Assembly (NCBI RefSeq): GCF_002289565.1
Contig: NZ_NTFY01000001.1
Span: forward strand, 124,001-188,000
Reading direction: 5' to 3'
DNA from: Rhodopirellula sp. SM50
Lineage (GTDB): Bacteria; Planctomycetota; Planctomycetia; Pirellulales; Pirellulaceae
DNA length: 64,000 nt
Each line of letters begins with the position of its first letter. The first letter of the stretch is position 1. A program made the position numbers and the translations under genes. Shown here piece after piece: positions 36,658-46,562 of this stretch. The notes under the pieces were generated by a model. It ran no database searches. It worked only from the letters and a program-made list of their open reading frames with translations, and was not told where the DNA came from.

Positions 36658-38384
36658 CGGCAATCTTGGGTCTGTCCGCTTTCTATCACGATTCCGCCGC
36701 GGTCCTCTTGATCGATGGCGAAATCGTTGCCGCGGCGCAGGAAGAACGTTTCACTCGCAAAAAGCATGACGCGGCGTTTCCGATCCACGCAATCGAGTTT
36801 TGTTTGCGGCGGGCCGGGATCACCGCCGACGAATTGGACCACGTCGGTTTTTATGAAAAGCCGCTGTTGAAATTCGACCGACTGTTGGAAACGTATCTGT
36901 CGTTCGCGCCGCAGGGATTCCCTTCGTTTTGGAAAGCGATGCCCGCGTGGATGACGGAGAAGTTGCACCTCAGACGCGAAATCCGGCGCGGCCTGGGCAA
37001 CGAGTTCAAACGCCGCATCGCGTTCTGTCATCACCACCAGTCTCACGCCGCCAGCGCGTTCTTTCCATCGCCGTTTGATCAGGCCGCGATTTTGACGATG
37101 GACGGTGTCGGTGAATGGGCCACGACCACGATGGGCGTCGGACAGGGGAACAAGATCCAGCTGACCGATGAAATTCGGTTCCCCCACTCGCTCGGATTGC
37201 TGTACTCCGCGTTCACGTACTACTGCGGTTTTCGAGTCAACTCCGGCGAATACAAATTGATGGGACTAGCACCGTATGGGCAACCGAAATATGTCGACGT
37301 GATCAAGGATCGGCTGCTGACCATTCATGATGACGGTTCGTTCCACCTGAATCTGGACTACTTCGGCTACTGTCAGTCCTTGCGAATGACCACGCCCAAG
37401 TTTCATCGATTGTTCCGCCGACCGCCGCGGCAGCGAGACAGCGCGATCGAGGATCTGGATCGCGACTTGGCCGCTTCGATCCAGGTGGTGACCGAAGAGA
37501 TCGTGCTGCGTTCGGCACGCCACCTGTACGACAAAACAAAGTGCAGCAACCTGTGTTTGGCCGGCGGCGTGGCGCTCAACTGTGTCGCCAATGGACGCGT
37601 GCTTCGCGAAGGCCCGTTCGATTCGATCTGGATCCAACCGGCTGCCGGTGATGCCGGCGGCGCGTTGGGCGTTGCGCAATTCATCTGGCATCAATTGCTG
37701 GACAAGCCGCGGCAGTCGACCGAAAACGACGCACAACGCGGCAGCCTGCTTGGGCCGGAGTCTTCGAGCGATCAGGTGCAGTCGGTGCTCGATCGGCAGG
37801 GGGCAGTCTATGAAGTGATCTCCGATCCGGCCGAACTCGATCGGCGGACGGCCGCGCTGTTGGCCGAGGGACTGGTGCTGGGGCGGTATGCCGGTCGAGC
37901 AGAATTCGGACCGCGCGCGCTGGGCAATCGCAGTATCCTCGGCGACCCCCGCTGCAGTGACATGCAGTCGACGATGAATTTGAAGATCAAGTTTCGTGAA
38001 TCGTTCCGTCCCTTCGCGCCCGTCGTCTTGCTCGATCACGTCGGTGAATTTTTTGATTTGGCCGATCGGCACACCAGCCCGTACATGTTGTTGGTCTGTC
38101 AAACGAAAACCGACGCGCTGCCGGCGGTCACCCATGTCGACGGATCGGCCCGAGTGCAAACCGTCGACAAAGAGAAAAATCCGCGATTCGAAGCCTTGCT
38201 AACGGAGTTCTATCGGCAGACCGGATGCCCCGTACTGATCAACACCAGTTTCAACGTCCGCGGCGAGCCGATCGTCGGATCGCCAGAAGATGCCTATCGG
38301 TGCTTCATGAAGACACACATGGATGCGCTGGTGATCGAGGATTGTTTGTTGGTGAAAGAGCGGCAGGCTGGGGGGCCAGAGTAG
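36654..38384 (+). CDS. NodU/CmcH-type carbamoyltransferase
   Basis: 576 residues. The N-terminal Kae1-like domain begins ILGLSAFYHDSAAVLLIDGE, with the metal-binding HHHQSHAASAF near 125-135 and GVGEWATTT near 149. Then come GEYKLMGLAPYGQP near 199-212 and CLAGGVALNCVANGRV near 299-314. The C-terminal carbamoyl-phosphate-binding domain holds EFGPRALGNRSIL near 417 and CPVLINTSFNVRGEPI near 525. The family moves a carbamoyl group from carbamoyl phosphate to a hydroxyl on a sugar, antibiotic or nod factor. Here it is followed by SxtJ-like and DUF5989 genes, a trio seen in many bacteria. Acceptor unknown. Confidence 0.92.
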   Translation: MTAILGLSAFYHDSAAVLLIDGEIVAAAQEERFTRKKHDAAFPIHAIEFCLRRAGITADELDHVGFYEKPLLKFDRLLETYLSFAPQGFPSFWKAMPAWMTEKLHLRREIRRGLGNEFKRRIAFCHHHQSHAASAFFPSPFDQAAILTMDGVGEWATTTMGVGQGNKIQLTDEIRFPHSLGLLYSAFTYYCGFRVNSGEYKLMGLAPYGQPKYVDVIKDRLLTIHDDGSFHLNLDYFGYCQSLRMTTPKFHRLFRRPPRQRDSAIEDLDRDLAASIQVVTEEIVLRSARHLYDKTKCSNLCLAGGVALNCVANGRVLREGPFDSIWIQPAAGDAGGALGVAQFIWHQLLDKPRQSTENDAQRGSLLGPESSSDQVQSVLDRQGAVYEVISDPAELDRRTAALLAEGLVLGRYAGRAEFGPRALGNRSILGDPRCSDMQSTMNLKIKFRESFRPFAPVVLLDHVGEFFDLADRHTSPYMLLVCQTKTDALPAVTHVDGSARVQTVDKEKNPRFEALLTEFYRQTGCPVLINTSFNVRGEPIVGSPEDAYRCFMKTHMDALVIEDCLLVKERQAGGPE

Positions 38385-38391
38385 TACGGGG

Positions 38392-38545
38392 CAAAACAAT
38401 GGGGGCAAAACAATGGGGGCAAAACGATGGGGACAAAACGATGGGGACAAAACGATGGGGGCAAAACGATGGGGGCAAAACGATGGGGGCAAAACGATGG
38501 GGGCAAAACGATGGGGGCAAAACGATGGGGGCAAAACGATGATGT
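38392..38545. repeat. Tandem array, 14-bp unit (CAAAACGATGGGGG), 11 copies
   Basis: CAAAAC recurs at 38392, 38406, 38420, 38434, 38448, 38462, 38476, 38490, 38504, 38518 and 38532: strict 14-bp spacing. Variants: first two copies CAATG instead of CGATG, copies 3 and 4 end GGGGA. Copies 5-10 are identical. The array begins eight bases after the carbamoyltransferase stop. Confidence 0.98.
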
Positions 38546-38613
38546 GGCAGAATGATGATGTGGCAGAATGATGATGTGGCAGAATGATGATGTGGCAGAA
38601 TGATGATGTGGCA
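38537..38613. repeat. Tandem array, 16-bp unit (ATGATGATGTGGCAGA), 5 copies
   Basis: GTGGCA recurs at 38544, 38560, 38576, 38592 and 38608, strictly 16 bp apart. It is joined without a gap to the 14-bp array. Confidence 0.97.
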
Positions 38614-38647
38614 CCTGGGGTTCCACTGGTCTTAGTAAGATCTATCG

Positions 38648-38783
38648 CTCCCTGTCTCCCTGTCTCCCTGTCTCCCTGTCTCCCTGTCTCCTTGTCTCCT
38701 TGTCTCCCTGTCTCCTTGCCTCCTTGTCTCCTTGTCTCCCTGTCTCCCTGTCTCCTTGCCTCCTTGTCTCCTTGTCTCCCTGC
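38648..38783. repeat. Tandem array, 8-bp unit (CTCCCTGT and variants), about 17 copies
   Basis: CTCC at 8-bp steps from 38648. Units vary between TGTCTCCC, TGTCTCCT and TGCCTCCT. The pattern of variants itself repeats (a 40-bp block beginning CTGTCTCCTTGCCTCCTTGT at 38708 and again at 38748), so the array grew by block duplication. One strand is nearly pure pyrimidine. Confidence 0.96.
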
Positions 38784-38865
38784 CGGTCATCATTCTGCCC
38801 CGTATCATTCTGCCACCCTTCCATCAGCACCCTCCCCCGATCCAAAAACACCAGTCAACACGGCC

Positions 38866-39258
38866 ATGAAACCACCGACAGATTCCCAGCAACGCTATTT
38901 CGGCGTCGCCATCGCGGCGGCGTTGTTGATGTTGGCCTGGATCGCATGGCGTGCGATCGCGTCGCCGTTTCTGTCCGGTGGACTGGCCGCGGCCGCGTTG
39001 GTCGTTGCGATGGTGTATTATTTAATCCCGGTGTCTCAGCCGAAACTGATGGCGTTCTTTCATGCGATCACGTATCCGATCCGCTGGACCGCCACCCTCG
39101 TCGTCCTGGCGATCGTTTACTACGCAGTGGTCACGCCGATCTCGATTTGGTTCCGCGTGACGGGGAAATCGATCCGCAACAACGCATCCGATTCCAAATC
39201 GAATTGGCGATCGATTGACTTGCCGTCCGATCCTCAATCCTATTTCCGAACCTTTTGA
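38866..39258 (+). CDS. SxtJ-family membrane protein
   Basis: 130 residues from the ATG at 38866. Three hydrophobic helices: YFGVAIAAALLMLAWIAW (about 11-28), GGLAAAALVVAMVYYLI (about 38-54) and ATLVVLAIVYYAVVTPISIW (about 76-95), ending in a charged tail. Size, helix pattern and the place after a carbamoyltransferase match the SxtJ family, first named in saxitoxin clusters. Role unknown; perhaps it anchors the carbamoyltransferase at the membrane. Separated from that gene by the 481-bp repeat block, yet only 7 bp from the next gene. Confidence 0.8.
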   Translation: MKPPTDSQQRYFGVAIAAALLMLAWIAWRAIASPFLSGGLAAAALVVAMVYYLIPVSQPKLMAFFHAITYPIRWTATLVVLAIVYYAVVTPISIWFRVTGKSIRNNASDSKSNWRSIDLPSDPQSYFRTF

Positions 39259-39265
39259 TCCTGCG

Positions 39266-39493
39266 ATGGCGACACCCGACAAGCCCTCCGAAAAACCTGA
39301 CGACGAAGTCACCGAGTCCTTCGATTCGATGGCTGATGGATCGGATCCTGGGATCTTTCAGGAGTTCATCTGGTTTGTGAAATACAACAAGAAGTGGTGG
39401 CTGACGCCGATCCTGGTGGTTTTCTTACTGCTGGTCGTCTTGGCCTTTTTGACCAATTCGCCCGCTGCCCCGTTTATCTACACTCTGTTTTGA
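39266..39493 (+). CDS. DUF5989-family small membrane protein
   Basis: 75 residues from the ATG at 39266. An acidic N-terminus (about 1-35) precedes FIWFVKYNKKWWLTPILVV and a single TM helix, closing with PAAPFIYTLF. The KKWW...TP and APFIYTLF ends are the family hallmark. DUF5989 genes regularly follow carbamoyltransferase and SxtJ genes. It probably forms a membrane complex with them; function unknown. Start 7 bp after the SxtJ stop. Confidence 0.85.
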   Translation: MATPDKPSEKPDDEVTESFDSMADGSDPGIFQEFIWFVKYNKKWWLTPILVVFLLLVVLAFLTNSPAAPFIYTLF

Positions 39494-39728
39494 GCCCGCG
39501 TTTTCGTCGAGGGTGTCGCCGACGATCTCCATCCACTCGCCTTGCCTCCGTCGGCATTCTGCCCCGAATGATTCTGCCATCTTTTCTGCCCCGCGACCGG
39601 CCAACGCGGCGATAGAAGAATCCGTAACCACGCCGATCGCCGCACGGCACGTCTCGGGCGGGCATCGTTTGACCGATGGTATCTCGGTTTCGCGGATTGA
39701 TCGTGTGAACGTGCCCGCGATGACGGTG

Positions 39729-40979
39729 TTATTTCAAGCCCAACCCGCTGCCGCGTTTGTCGAGTGCGCCTTTGACGCCCAGCTGTCTGGGGTCGCGGGC
39801 GATTTTGTCGCTGAAGACTCGCACGTCGTCCAGGATCGGGCGAATCTTGGCGGTCGCCATCTCGACGTTTTCGATCGTGCGGCGGAGTTGCCAGTAGATG
39901 TCCTCGTCATCGAGCAAGCGGCGGATCGTTCCGTTGCTGTTGTTCAACCCCGCACCAAAGGTTTCGACCTGCACCAAGGTGCGGTCCAGGTTGGCCAGGC
40001 TCTTCAGGACTTGGACCACCAATTCGTCGCTGTTGGCTGCAATGGGGTCGGTGATTTTCTCGAAGTTTTCGATCGTCCCCTGAGCGGATTCGATCGCGTC
40101 GCGGACGCTATCGATGGTTTGGTCGACGTTCTGCACCGTCTTCTCCGCCGCGACGCCGACGTTTTCGAAGCGTTGTCCGACGCGTTCAAAACTCTCAAAC
40201 GTCTTCTGGGTCGACTGCAGCGTGGTTTGGGCTTCGGTCAGCACGAGCGGAAGTTCACGAAGCGCTTCGGCCAGGCTGTCACGCAGTTCCGGGTTGCCGA
40301 TCACGTTACGAATGTCACGCATCGCACCTTGAAATTCGATCAGCGCGTTGCGGGCGTCCTGTGCGACGTTTCCCATCTGGCCTTCGGCGTTCTGGACCAC
40401 ACCGTCGGCATTTTGGACGAGTTGATTGACGTTTTCGCCGACCGATTGCAAGGCTCCGCTGGCGGATTGTACCGCCTCCAGAGTTTCACGGACTTCGTCT
40501 TCCAAGTTGAACACCAAGCTGAAGGGGTCGGACGCTGGTGTTCCATAGGAGATTAACTGTTCGTCGGTGTACTTTTCGCTGCGAATCGTCTGCAATCGTC
40601 CTTTATGGATCGCCAGCAATTCGTCTTCGGTTCCTTTGACGAACTCCAGTTTCGCATCCCCGGTGATGATCGATTTGGTTTTGATTTTCGGAAGGTATTC
40701 ATGGGTCAAGTTGGTTTGGTATTTGGGATCGATGCCGATGGTCAACAAGACATCATTCTCACGCAGTTCTTTGTCGATGACGCGTCCGATTTCAACGCCA
40801 CGCAACAGCACTGGCGAGTTGGAGTTGATACCCTCTGCGGTCGGAAACTGAACCAGCAGTCGGAATTCACCGGTCAGCACGCGTGGCACGGCCCCGAACA
40901 AAAACGTCAAGATGATTCCGATTCCGATGGCGGCGATGACCAGTACGCCGACGCCGAATTTCAGTCTGCTATCGTCCAT
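39729..40979 (-). CDS. mlaD: MCE-domain substrate-binding protein of a lipid ABC transporter (MlaD-like)
   Basis: 416 residues from the ATG at 40979, two bases after the ATPase gene. N-terminal signal-anchor helix (GVGVLVIAAIGIGIILTFLF), then an MCE domain (about 38-115, with SPVLLRGVEIGRVIDKELRE). A long alpha-helical region rich in Val/Gln/Asn heptads follows (about 165-360, e.g. VNQLVQNADGVVQNAE). It is longer than E. coli MlaD (about 180) because of that coiled coil, which may span part of the periplasm. Third gene of the E-F-D order. It likely carries phospholipid between the membranes. Confidence 0.92.
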   Translation of the reverse strand: MDDSRLKFGVGVLVIAAIGIGIILTFLFGAVPRVLTGEFRLLVQFPTAEGINSNSPVLLRGVEIGRVIDKELRENDVLLTIGIDPKYQTNLTHEYLPKIKTKSIITGDAKLEFVKGTEDELLAIHKGRLQTIRSEKYTDEQLISYGTPASDPFSLVFNLEDEVRETLEAVQSASGALQSVGENVNQLVQNADGVVQNAEGQMGNVAQDARNALIEFQGAMRDIRNVIGNPELRDSLAEALRELPLVLTEAQTTLQSTQKTFESFERVGQRFENVGVAAEKTVQNVDQTIDSVRDAIESAQGTIENFEKITDPIAANSDELVVQVLKSLANLDRTLVQVETFGAGLNNSNGTIRRLLDDEDIYWQLRRTIENVEMATAKIRPILDDVRVFSDKIARDPRQLGVKGALDKRGSGLGLK

Positions 40980-40981
40980 GA

Positions 40982-41785
40982 TTAACCCGTTATCTCCATC
41001 AGACGCTGACCGGCTTCGCCGCGAACGAATTGACGCACCCGATCGTCTTCGCATTGATCCAGCCCGGCGGGTGGGCCATCGTAGAGCACCTGGGGTTCGT
41101 CCTTGGCCAGTCTTGCTCGCGGGTAAAACATCAACACGCGGTCAGACACCTTTTGGGCCGTTCGCATGTCGTGCGTGACGATCACACTGGTGACCGGATA
41201 GCGACGGCGGACGTCCAACATCAGTTCATTGATCACGTCGCTCATGATCGGATCCAGCCCCGTCGTCGGTTCATCGTAGACGACCAATTCGGGCTGCAAG
41301 ATAATCGCGCGGGCAATCCCAACACGCTTGCGCATGCCGCCACTCAATTCACTCGGTCGTTTCGAGATGACCGTGGGTGGCAATCCGACTTCTTGAAGGT
41401 GTTTTAAGACACGTTCGTGAATCTCGTCGTCATCGGCGGTGGTCGATTGTCGCATCGGAAACGCGACGTTGTCAAAAATCGTCATGCTGTCGAACAGTGC
41501 CGCATTTTGAAAGACGAACCCGAACCGTCGACGAACGTCGCTGAGCGCCGGCGGCGACAGTGCTGAAAGGTCTTGCCCGTCAAAACGAAGTGTGCCGCGA
41601 GTCGGTGGGATCAGCCCCACGATCGTTTTCATGAACACGGTTTTGCCACAACCGCTTTCACCGATCACCGCGACCGTCTCGCCGGCTTCGATCGAAACAC
41701 TAATGTCTTTCAAAATCTTTTGGCCGTGAAAATCGACATGCAAATGCTGCACGTCGATCAGATGTTCTGCCGCAGAGTCACTCAT
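40982..41785 (-). CDS. mlaF: ABC transporter ATPase of the Mla-type lipid transporter
   Basis: 267 residues. Walker A GESGCGKT near 42-49, Q-loop FVFQNAALFDSMTIFDNVAF near 89-108, signature LSGGMRKRVGIARAI near 146-160, Walker B LVVYDEPTTGLDPI near 167-180, and H-loop VIVTHD. The FQ(N/H)AALFDS(M/L) segment is the usual mark of MlaF-type ATPases. It overlaps the permease gene by four bases and abuts mlaD, so the three are translated together. Confidence 0.94.
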   Translation of the reverse strand: MSDSAAEHLIDVQHLHVDFHGQKILKDISVSIEAGETVAVIGESGCGKTVFMKTIVGLIPPTRGTLRFDGQDLSALSPPALSDVRRRFGFVFQNAALFDSMTIFDNVAFPMRQSTTADDDEIHERVLKHLQEVGLPPTVISKRPSELSGGMRKRVGIARAIILQPELVVYDEPTTGLDPIMSDVINELMLDVRRRYPVTSVIVTHDMRTAQKVSDRVLMFYPRARLAKDEPQVLYDGPPAGLDQCEDDRVRQFVRGEAGQRLMEITG

Positions 41786-42672
41786 AGGATGTTCGCTCCT
41801 GCGGGGTACATGGCGAAATAGATTTTGTCCAAGATGATGTTCAAGAACAAATCGATGGCCAAGATCATCACGAACGAATACACGAACGCCTGCGTCGCCG
41901 CTTTGCCGACGCCCTCGGCGCCCGGTTTGCAGTGAAATCCTTGGTAACAGCTGATCACGGCGATCATCCCGCCAAAGAAAACGCTCTTGAAAATTCCGCT
42001 GAATAAATCGAATCCGACCACGCCGTCACGGGAGTGCGTCAAATAGGCCGCATGATCGATGTCCAACACCATCACGCTGTAAAAGTAACCGCCGACGATG
42101 CCCATGAAATCCGCCATGATCGTGAGCGCCGGAATCAAAAAGATGCAGGCCAAAAACCGAGGCACCACCAGGTAGTGGATCGGATCGGCACCCATCGTCG
42201 TCAGCGCGTCGATTTGTTCGGTCACTCGCATCGTCCCCAACACCGCCGCCATCGCGCTGCCGACCCGGCCGGCTAACATCGTCGCGGCCAGTACCGGCCC
42301 CAGTTCCCGGACCAGCGAGGTGTTGATCACCACTCCCAGATGGCTTTCCAATCCGATCGCGTGAAACTGGTAATAACTTTGAACGGCCAGCACCATTCCG
42401 ATGAAGGTTCCCGTCAACGCCACCACCGGCAGACTGAGCACACCGATTTGATAAAAGTTCACCAGCAACGTGCCACGCTGGGGCAACCGTGTGAAAATCC
42501 AAACCAGCATCTGCCAGGCAAACAGGGCGATGTCGCCGACCGTCGCCACGCCGTTGACGACCGCCGCTCCCCACTGAACCACCCAGGCGTAAAGCATGTC
42601 CCGAATCGTGACAGACCCGTTCTCGGGCCGTCGTGGCGCTGGATCGTTTTGTGTGGAAACCGAAAGCGACAT
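41782..42672 (-). CDS. mlaE: MlaE-family permease of the lipid ABC transporter
   Basis: 296 residues. After about 55 soluble N-terminal residues the MlaE core follows: FYQIGVLSLPVVALTGTFIG, VRELGPVLAATMLAGRVGSA (the family's signature loop), EQIDALTTMGADPIHYLVVP, then four further helices. First gene of the mlaEFD operon. It sits in the inner membrane and, with MlaF and MlaD, moves phospholipids for outer-membrane upkeep. Divergent from ileS, with 371 bp between them. Confidence 0.95.
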   Translation of the reverse strand: MSLSVSTQNDPAPRRPENGSVTIRDMLYAWVVQWGAAVVNGVATVGDIALFAWQMLVWIFTRLPQRGTLLVNFYQIGVLSLPVVALTGTFIGMVLAVQSYYQFHAIGLESHLGVVINTSLVRELGPVLAATMLAGRVGSAMAAVLGTMRVTEQIDALTTMGADPIHYLVVPRFLACIFLIPALTIMADFMGIVGGYFYSVMVLDIDHAAYLTHSRDGVVGFDLFSGIFKSVFFGGMIAVISCYQGFHCKPGAEGVGKAATQAFVYSFVMILAIDLFLNIILDKIYFAMYPAGANIL

Positions 42673-43043
42673 CGACTGGGCAGCGAGAGTTTGGGGCGGC
42701 GGAGCGTCGAATCGAAGCTACACAAGCAAGTTTATCGGCAAGGCTGACTTTGCGGATGAGGGAAAATGTGCGGGTTGGCTTGCCGGTGGCGGTTGCGGGC
42801 TGACGGGCGGCGGGCCGCCCGAGGGGAATCCAGGCAGGGATAGGACCAATGGGACCGATAGGACCCATAAGTCGTCTGTGTCCCATCGGTCTTATTTCCC
42901 CCTCCTGCCGCCACCGCCCCTCCGGGGCGAGCCCGACCCAAAACCGATCCGCGTTCCCCCCAAATACTCCGCCTACGTCAAACGCCGAAATCCCATTACA
43001 ATCCCGCTTCGCATTCGCTCCGAAAAACCCGTTTCAGCTTCCC
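42673..43043. other. Intergenic region between mlaE and ileS
   Basis: 371 bp. It contains a perfect 8-bp stem with a 2-nt loop (CGGGCGGC-gg-GCCGCCCG, 42804-42821) and a stretch with repeated GGGACC/GGTCC words (42838-42895, e.g. ATGGGACCGATAGGACCC facing CCCATCGGTCTTAT). It must hold the divergent promoters. The ileS frame is open through much of it, but without family resemblance. Confidence 0.65.
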
Positions 43044-46000
43044 ATGACAACGATGTCTGACTCCGCTGCCCCGTTTCGTGCCGCCCCCGCCAGCCCCAAA
43101 TTCCCGGCTCTGGAAGAGCAGATTCTGGAGTTTTGGCAGCAAAACGACGTCTACAAGCAATCGCTGCAGCGCCGCGCCGATGCACCTCCTTTTGTGTTTT
43201 TCGAAGGCCCCCCGACAGCCAACGGGATGCCCCATCCAGGCCACTGTCTGACCCGCGCGATCAAGGACGTCTTTCCCCGCTACAAGACGATGCGGGGCTA
43301 CCGTTGCGAACGAAAAGCGGGCTGGGACACGCACGGGTTGCCGGTCGAAGTCGAGGTCGGAAAAGAGCTGGGGATCCACAGCAAGGAGGAAATCGAGGCC
43401 TATGGTGTCGAACCCTTCATCCAAAAATGCCAGCAATCGGTCTGGCGTTACATGCAGGAGTGGCAGCGTCTGACCGAGCGACTGGGATTCTGGGTCGATC
43501 TCGAACAGGCCTACGTGACCTATCACCAAAGTTACGTCGAGAGTGTTTGGTGGAGTCTGAAAAACCTGTTCGATCGCGGGCTGCTTTACCAAGGCCACAA
43601 GATCGTCTGGTGGTGGGCTCAGGGTGGCACCGCCCTCTCCTCAGGAGAGGTGGGCCAGGGCTATCGGGAAGTCGCCGATCCGAGCGTTTACGTGAAGTTT
43701 CCGCTGGTGGATCAGCCGTCGCGCAGTCTGCTGGTCTGGACCACGACCCCGTGGACGTTGCCCAGCAACATGTACGCCGCCGTTCATCCCGAACTGGAGT
43801 ACTCGCTGGTCAAGCACGGCGAAACCGGCGAAGAGTTTTATTTGGCGTCGGCGTTGGTCGAGAAGATCGCGGACAAGGCGAAGTGCGAATTCGAGCGGTT
43901 GGAAACGTGTCGCGGCACCGATCTGATCGGTCTGCGCTACACGCCGCCGTTTGACGGTTACCTGAAATCGACCGGCGACCCGAGCGGGACATTGAAGGTT
44001 GCCAGCGGTGACTCCAAAACCGAGCACCACTACTGGCGCGTCGTCGCGGCCGACTTTGTCACCACCGAGAGCGGTTCGGGCATCGTCCATCAAGCGGCGG
44101 CGTTCGGCGAAGTCGACTATGAAGTCTATGACGAACAGCGACGACGTTTTGTCGAGGGCGAACAACCTGAATTGCTCTGCGCGGTCGGCCCGGACGGGAA
44201 ATTCAACGAAGCGGTTCCCGAAGCGTTTCTCGGCGTTTGGGTCAAAGACGCCGACAAGGCACTCTCGCGCGACCTCAAAGACCGCGGATTGATGTTCTTG
44301 CAGGAACAGTACCTGCACGATTACCCGTTCTGTTGGCGGGCCGATCAAGATCCGCTGATCCAATACCCGCGCCGCAGCTGGTTCATTCGCACGACCAAGT
44401 TCCGTGACTTGATGCTGAAGAACAATTCACAGATCGGCTGGCAACCCGAGCACATTCGTGACGGGCGGTTCGGGAACTTTCTCGAATCGAATGTCGACTG
44501 GGCGCTGTCGCGCGAACGCTACTGGGGCACGCCGCTGCCGATCTGGGTCTGCGAAGAAACCGGGCGGATGGATGCCGTCGGCAGTTACGAGGAATTGCTC
44601 GCCAAGCCCGGGATCCAAGGCACCGAGGTCTGGCTGGAAGCCAAAGCGGCCAATCCGGAACTGGTCGACGATCTGCGGGTCCACAAACCGTACATCGACG
44701 AAGTCACTTATGATTCGCCGTTTGCCGATGGCAAACGGATGCGTCGGGTCAGCGAAGTCATCGATTGCTGGTATGACAGCGGTGCGATGCCGTTTGCCCA
44801 GTGGGGCTGGCCGCACACCGGTGACCAGCAGTTCCAGTCACAATTCCCGGCCGACTTCATCAGCGAAGCGATCGATCAGACCCGTGGCTGGTTCTACAGC
44901 CAACTCGCGATCGCGACGATGCTGTTCGGTGAAGGGGCGTCGGTCGCCGAACCGGGGACCGACGTCGAAGCGATGAAGGTCAAAGAGCTCGACTACCCGC
45001 TGCCGTTCCGCAATTGCATCGTGCTCGGTCTGATGCTTTCCCAGTGGTGGGAGCATGAAGACGACCAGAAGAAGAAAACGATCTTGTTGGAAGAGTCCGA
45101 GACCAAGCAGCATCCCGGCAAGAAATTCAACAAGCAAGTCGGCAAGATGTCCAAGAGCCTGCGGAACTACCGCAGCCCCGAAGAGATCTTCGACCGCTAC
45201 GGGGCCGACGCGCTGCGGTGGTACCTGTTTGCCAATCAGGCGCCGTGGAACTCGATCATCTATGCCGAACAGTCGATCAAAGATTCGATCCCCGAGTTCT
45301 TGCTTCGCCTGTGGAACACGTTCAGCTTCTTCACGATCTATGCCGAGATCGACGGGTTTGACCCGCGTGATGCCGTTGCGGCCGACGATCAATTGACGCC
45401 GGAGTCGCTGGCGTCGGCGCCGAAATATCGGCCGGCATCCGAGCGTAGCGAGATCGATCGTTGGATTCTGTCGGAACTCAACCAGGCGACCGCCAAGGTG
45501 ATCGACCGCATGGACGCCTTGGACAACTACAACGCCTGCCAAGCGATTTCGTCGCTCTTGGACGGATTGAGCAACTGGTACGTCCGCCGCAGCCGCGATC
45601 GGTTTTGGGCCGCCGACAAAGATTCGCAGGAGAAACACGACGCCTATTGGACGCTGTATGAAACGCTGTTGGAGCTGGTCAAGCTGGCTGCGCCCTTCAC
45701 GCCGTTTCTGGCCGACACCCTGTGGCAACGTCTGACCGAACCCTTCGGCGACAAGACGTTGTGCAGCGTCCACCTCTGTGATTTCCCCGAGGTCGACGCC
45801 GAGCGGATCGATACCGATCTATCCGACTCGATGCGACTGTTGCGCGAGATCGCTTCGCTGGGACGCGCCGCACGGGCGAGTGAAAAATTGAAGGTGCGTT
45901 TGCCGTTGTCCGAAGTCACGGTGATTCTGACCGACGATTCCCAGATCGCCTGGCTGCAAAACCACGACGCCCTGGTGCGTGAAGAACTGAACGTCAAAAC

Positions 46001-46562
46001 CGTTCACTACACCACCGATGGCGACCAGTATGTCCAATACACCGTCGTGCCGAACTTCAAACGACTCGGCCCGAAAGTCGGCAAGCAAGTGCCTGCGGTC
46101 AAGAAGGCGCTCGCCGCTGCCGACGGGAACGAGTTGTTGAACCAGTTGCAAGCCGACGGTGTTGTGAAACTCGAGCTCGGTGACAACGTGATCGAATTGG
46201 ACGGGGACGACATCGAAGTTCGCTTGCAAGCCAAAGAGGGCTGGGCCGCCGCACAGGGGCTCGGGTCCGTTGTCGTCTTGCACACCGAGGTCACCCCGGA
46301 ACTGCAACGTGAAGGAATCGCCAACGATCTGATTCGCGGCATTCAGAATCAACGCAAAGCGATCGATTGCCAGTACACCGATCGGATCCGCGTCGCGATC
46401 GATTCGGCCAGCGACGAGGTGACCCAAGCGATCGAGGAGCACCGGGCGAACATCTGCAACGAAACGCTGGCCGATTCACTGGAGATCGGCACGATCGAGG
46501 GCGTCGATTCGGCCGCGTCGGAGCACGGCGGCGTGTTCGTCGCCAAGGCGACCGCGTCATGA
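43044..46562 (+). CDS. ileS: Isoleucyl-tRNA synthetase
   Basis: 1172 residues from the ATG at 43044 (43053 also possible). Class I synthetase: HIGH motif as HPGH ([10 protein letters not shown] near 58-67), the editing (CP1) domain with [11 protein letters not shown] near 232-242, and KMSKS as [10 protein letters not shown] near 700. The anticodon-binding domain follows ([20 protein letters not shown] near 829). The pattern [20 protein letters not shown] and the absence of an obvious C-terminal Cys4 zinc finger suggest the eukaryote-like IleRS2 type, often mupirocin-tolerant. That subclass is inferred. It overlaps purN by ATGA. Confidence 0.96.
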   Translation: MTTMSDSAAPFRAAPASPKFPALEEQILEFWQQNDVYKQSLQRRADAPPFVFFEGPPTANGMPHPGHCLTRAIKDVFPRYKTMRGYRCERKAGWDTHGLPVEVEVGKELGIHSKEEIEAYGVEPFIQKCQQSVWRYMQEWQRLTERLGFWVDLEQAYVTYHQSYVESVWWSLKNLFDRGLLYQGHKIVWWWAQGGTALSSGEVGQGYREVADPSVYVKFPLVDQPSRSLLVWTTTPWTLPSNMYAAVHPELEYSLVKHGETGEEFYLASALVEKIADKAKCEFERLETCRGTDLIGLRYTPPFDGYLKSTGDPSGTLKVASGDSKTEHHYWRVVAADFVTTESGSGIVHQAAAFGEVDYEVYDEQRRRFVEGEQPELLCAVGPDGKFNEAVPEAFLGVWVKDADKALSRDLKDRGLMFLQEQYLHDYPFCWRADQDPLIQYPRRSWFIRTTKFRDLMLKNNSQIGWQPEHIRDGRFGNFLESNVDWALSRERYWGTPLPIWVCEETGRMDAVGSYEELLAKPGIQGTEVWLEAKAANPELVDDLRVHKPYIDEVTYDSPFADGKRMRRVSEVIDCWYDSGAMPFAQWGWPHTGDQQFQSQFPADFISEAIDQTRGWFYSQLAIATMLFGEGASVAEPGTDVEAMKVKELDYPLPFRNCIVLGLMLSQWWEHEDDQKKKTILLEESETKQHPGKKFNKQVGKMSKSLRNYRSPEEIFDRYGADALRWYLFANQAPWNSIIYAEQSIKDSIPEFLLRLWNTFSFFTIYAEIDGFDPRDAVAADDQLTPESLASAPKYRPASERSEIDRWILSELNQATAKVIDRMDALDNYNACQAISSLLDGLSNWYVRRSRDRFWAADKDSQEKHDAYWTLYETLLELVKLAAPFTPFLADTLWQRLTEPFGDKTLCSVHLCDFPEVDAERIDTDLSDSMRLLREIASLGRAARASEKLKVRLPLSEVTVILTDDSQIAWLQNHDALVREELNVKTVHYTTDGDQYVQYTVVPNFKRLGPKVGKQVPAVKKALAAADGNELLNQLQADGVVKLELGDNVIELDGDDIEVRLQAKEGWAAAQGLGSVVVLHTEVTPELQREGIANDLIRGIQNQRKAIDCQYTDRIRVAIDSASDEVTQAIEEHRANICNETLADSLEIGTIEGVDSAASEHGGVFVAKATAS

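Larger units (their letters stand above)
38385..38865. other. 481-bp gap filled by short tandem repeats
   Basis: Three arrays in a row (14-, 16- and 8-bp units, listed separately), then CATCATTCTGCCCCGTATCATTCTGCCAC (about 38788-38816). This is a compound of the same CATTCTGCC motif that, on the other strand, makes the 16-bp unit, and it recurs near 39553-39580. The open frames on both strands encode repetitive Arg/Gly/Asp- or Pro/Ser/Leu-rich peptides and are not genes. Confidence 0.85.

Noticed and set aside
38392-38545. Possible CRISPR or iteron (replication origin) array
   Set aside because: A 14-bp unit without spacers is no CRISPR; no replication initiator gene or AT-rich region is near, so an origin is not supported.
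38294-38626. Minus-strand frames rich in CPHRFAPIVLPPS repeats
   Set aside because: Direct reading of the 14-bp and 16-bp arrays; overlaps the end of the carbamoyltransferase gene on the other strand.
38642-38851. Minus-strand frame encoding a repetitive Arg/Gly/Asp/Lys/Glu peptide
   Set aside because: Product of the 8-bp tandem array, which stays open in several frames because the unit lacks stops on that strand; no start signal or family.
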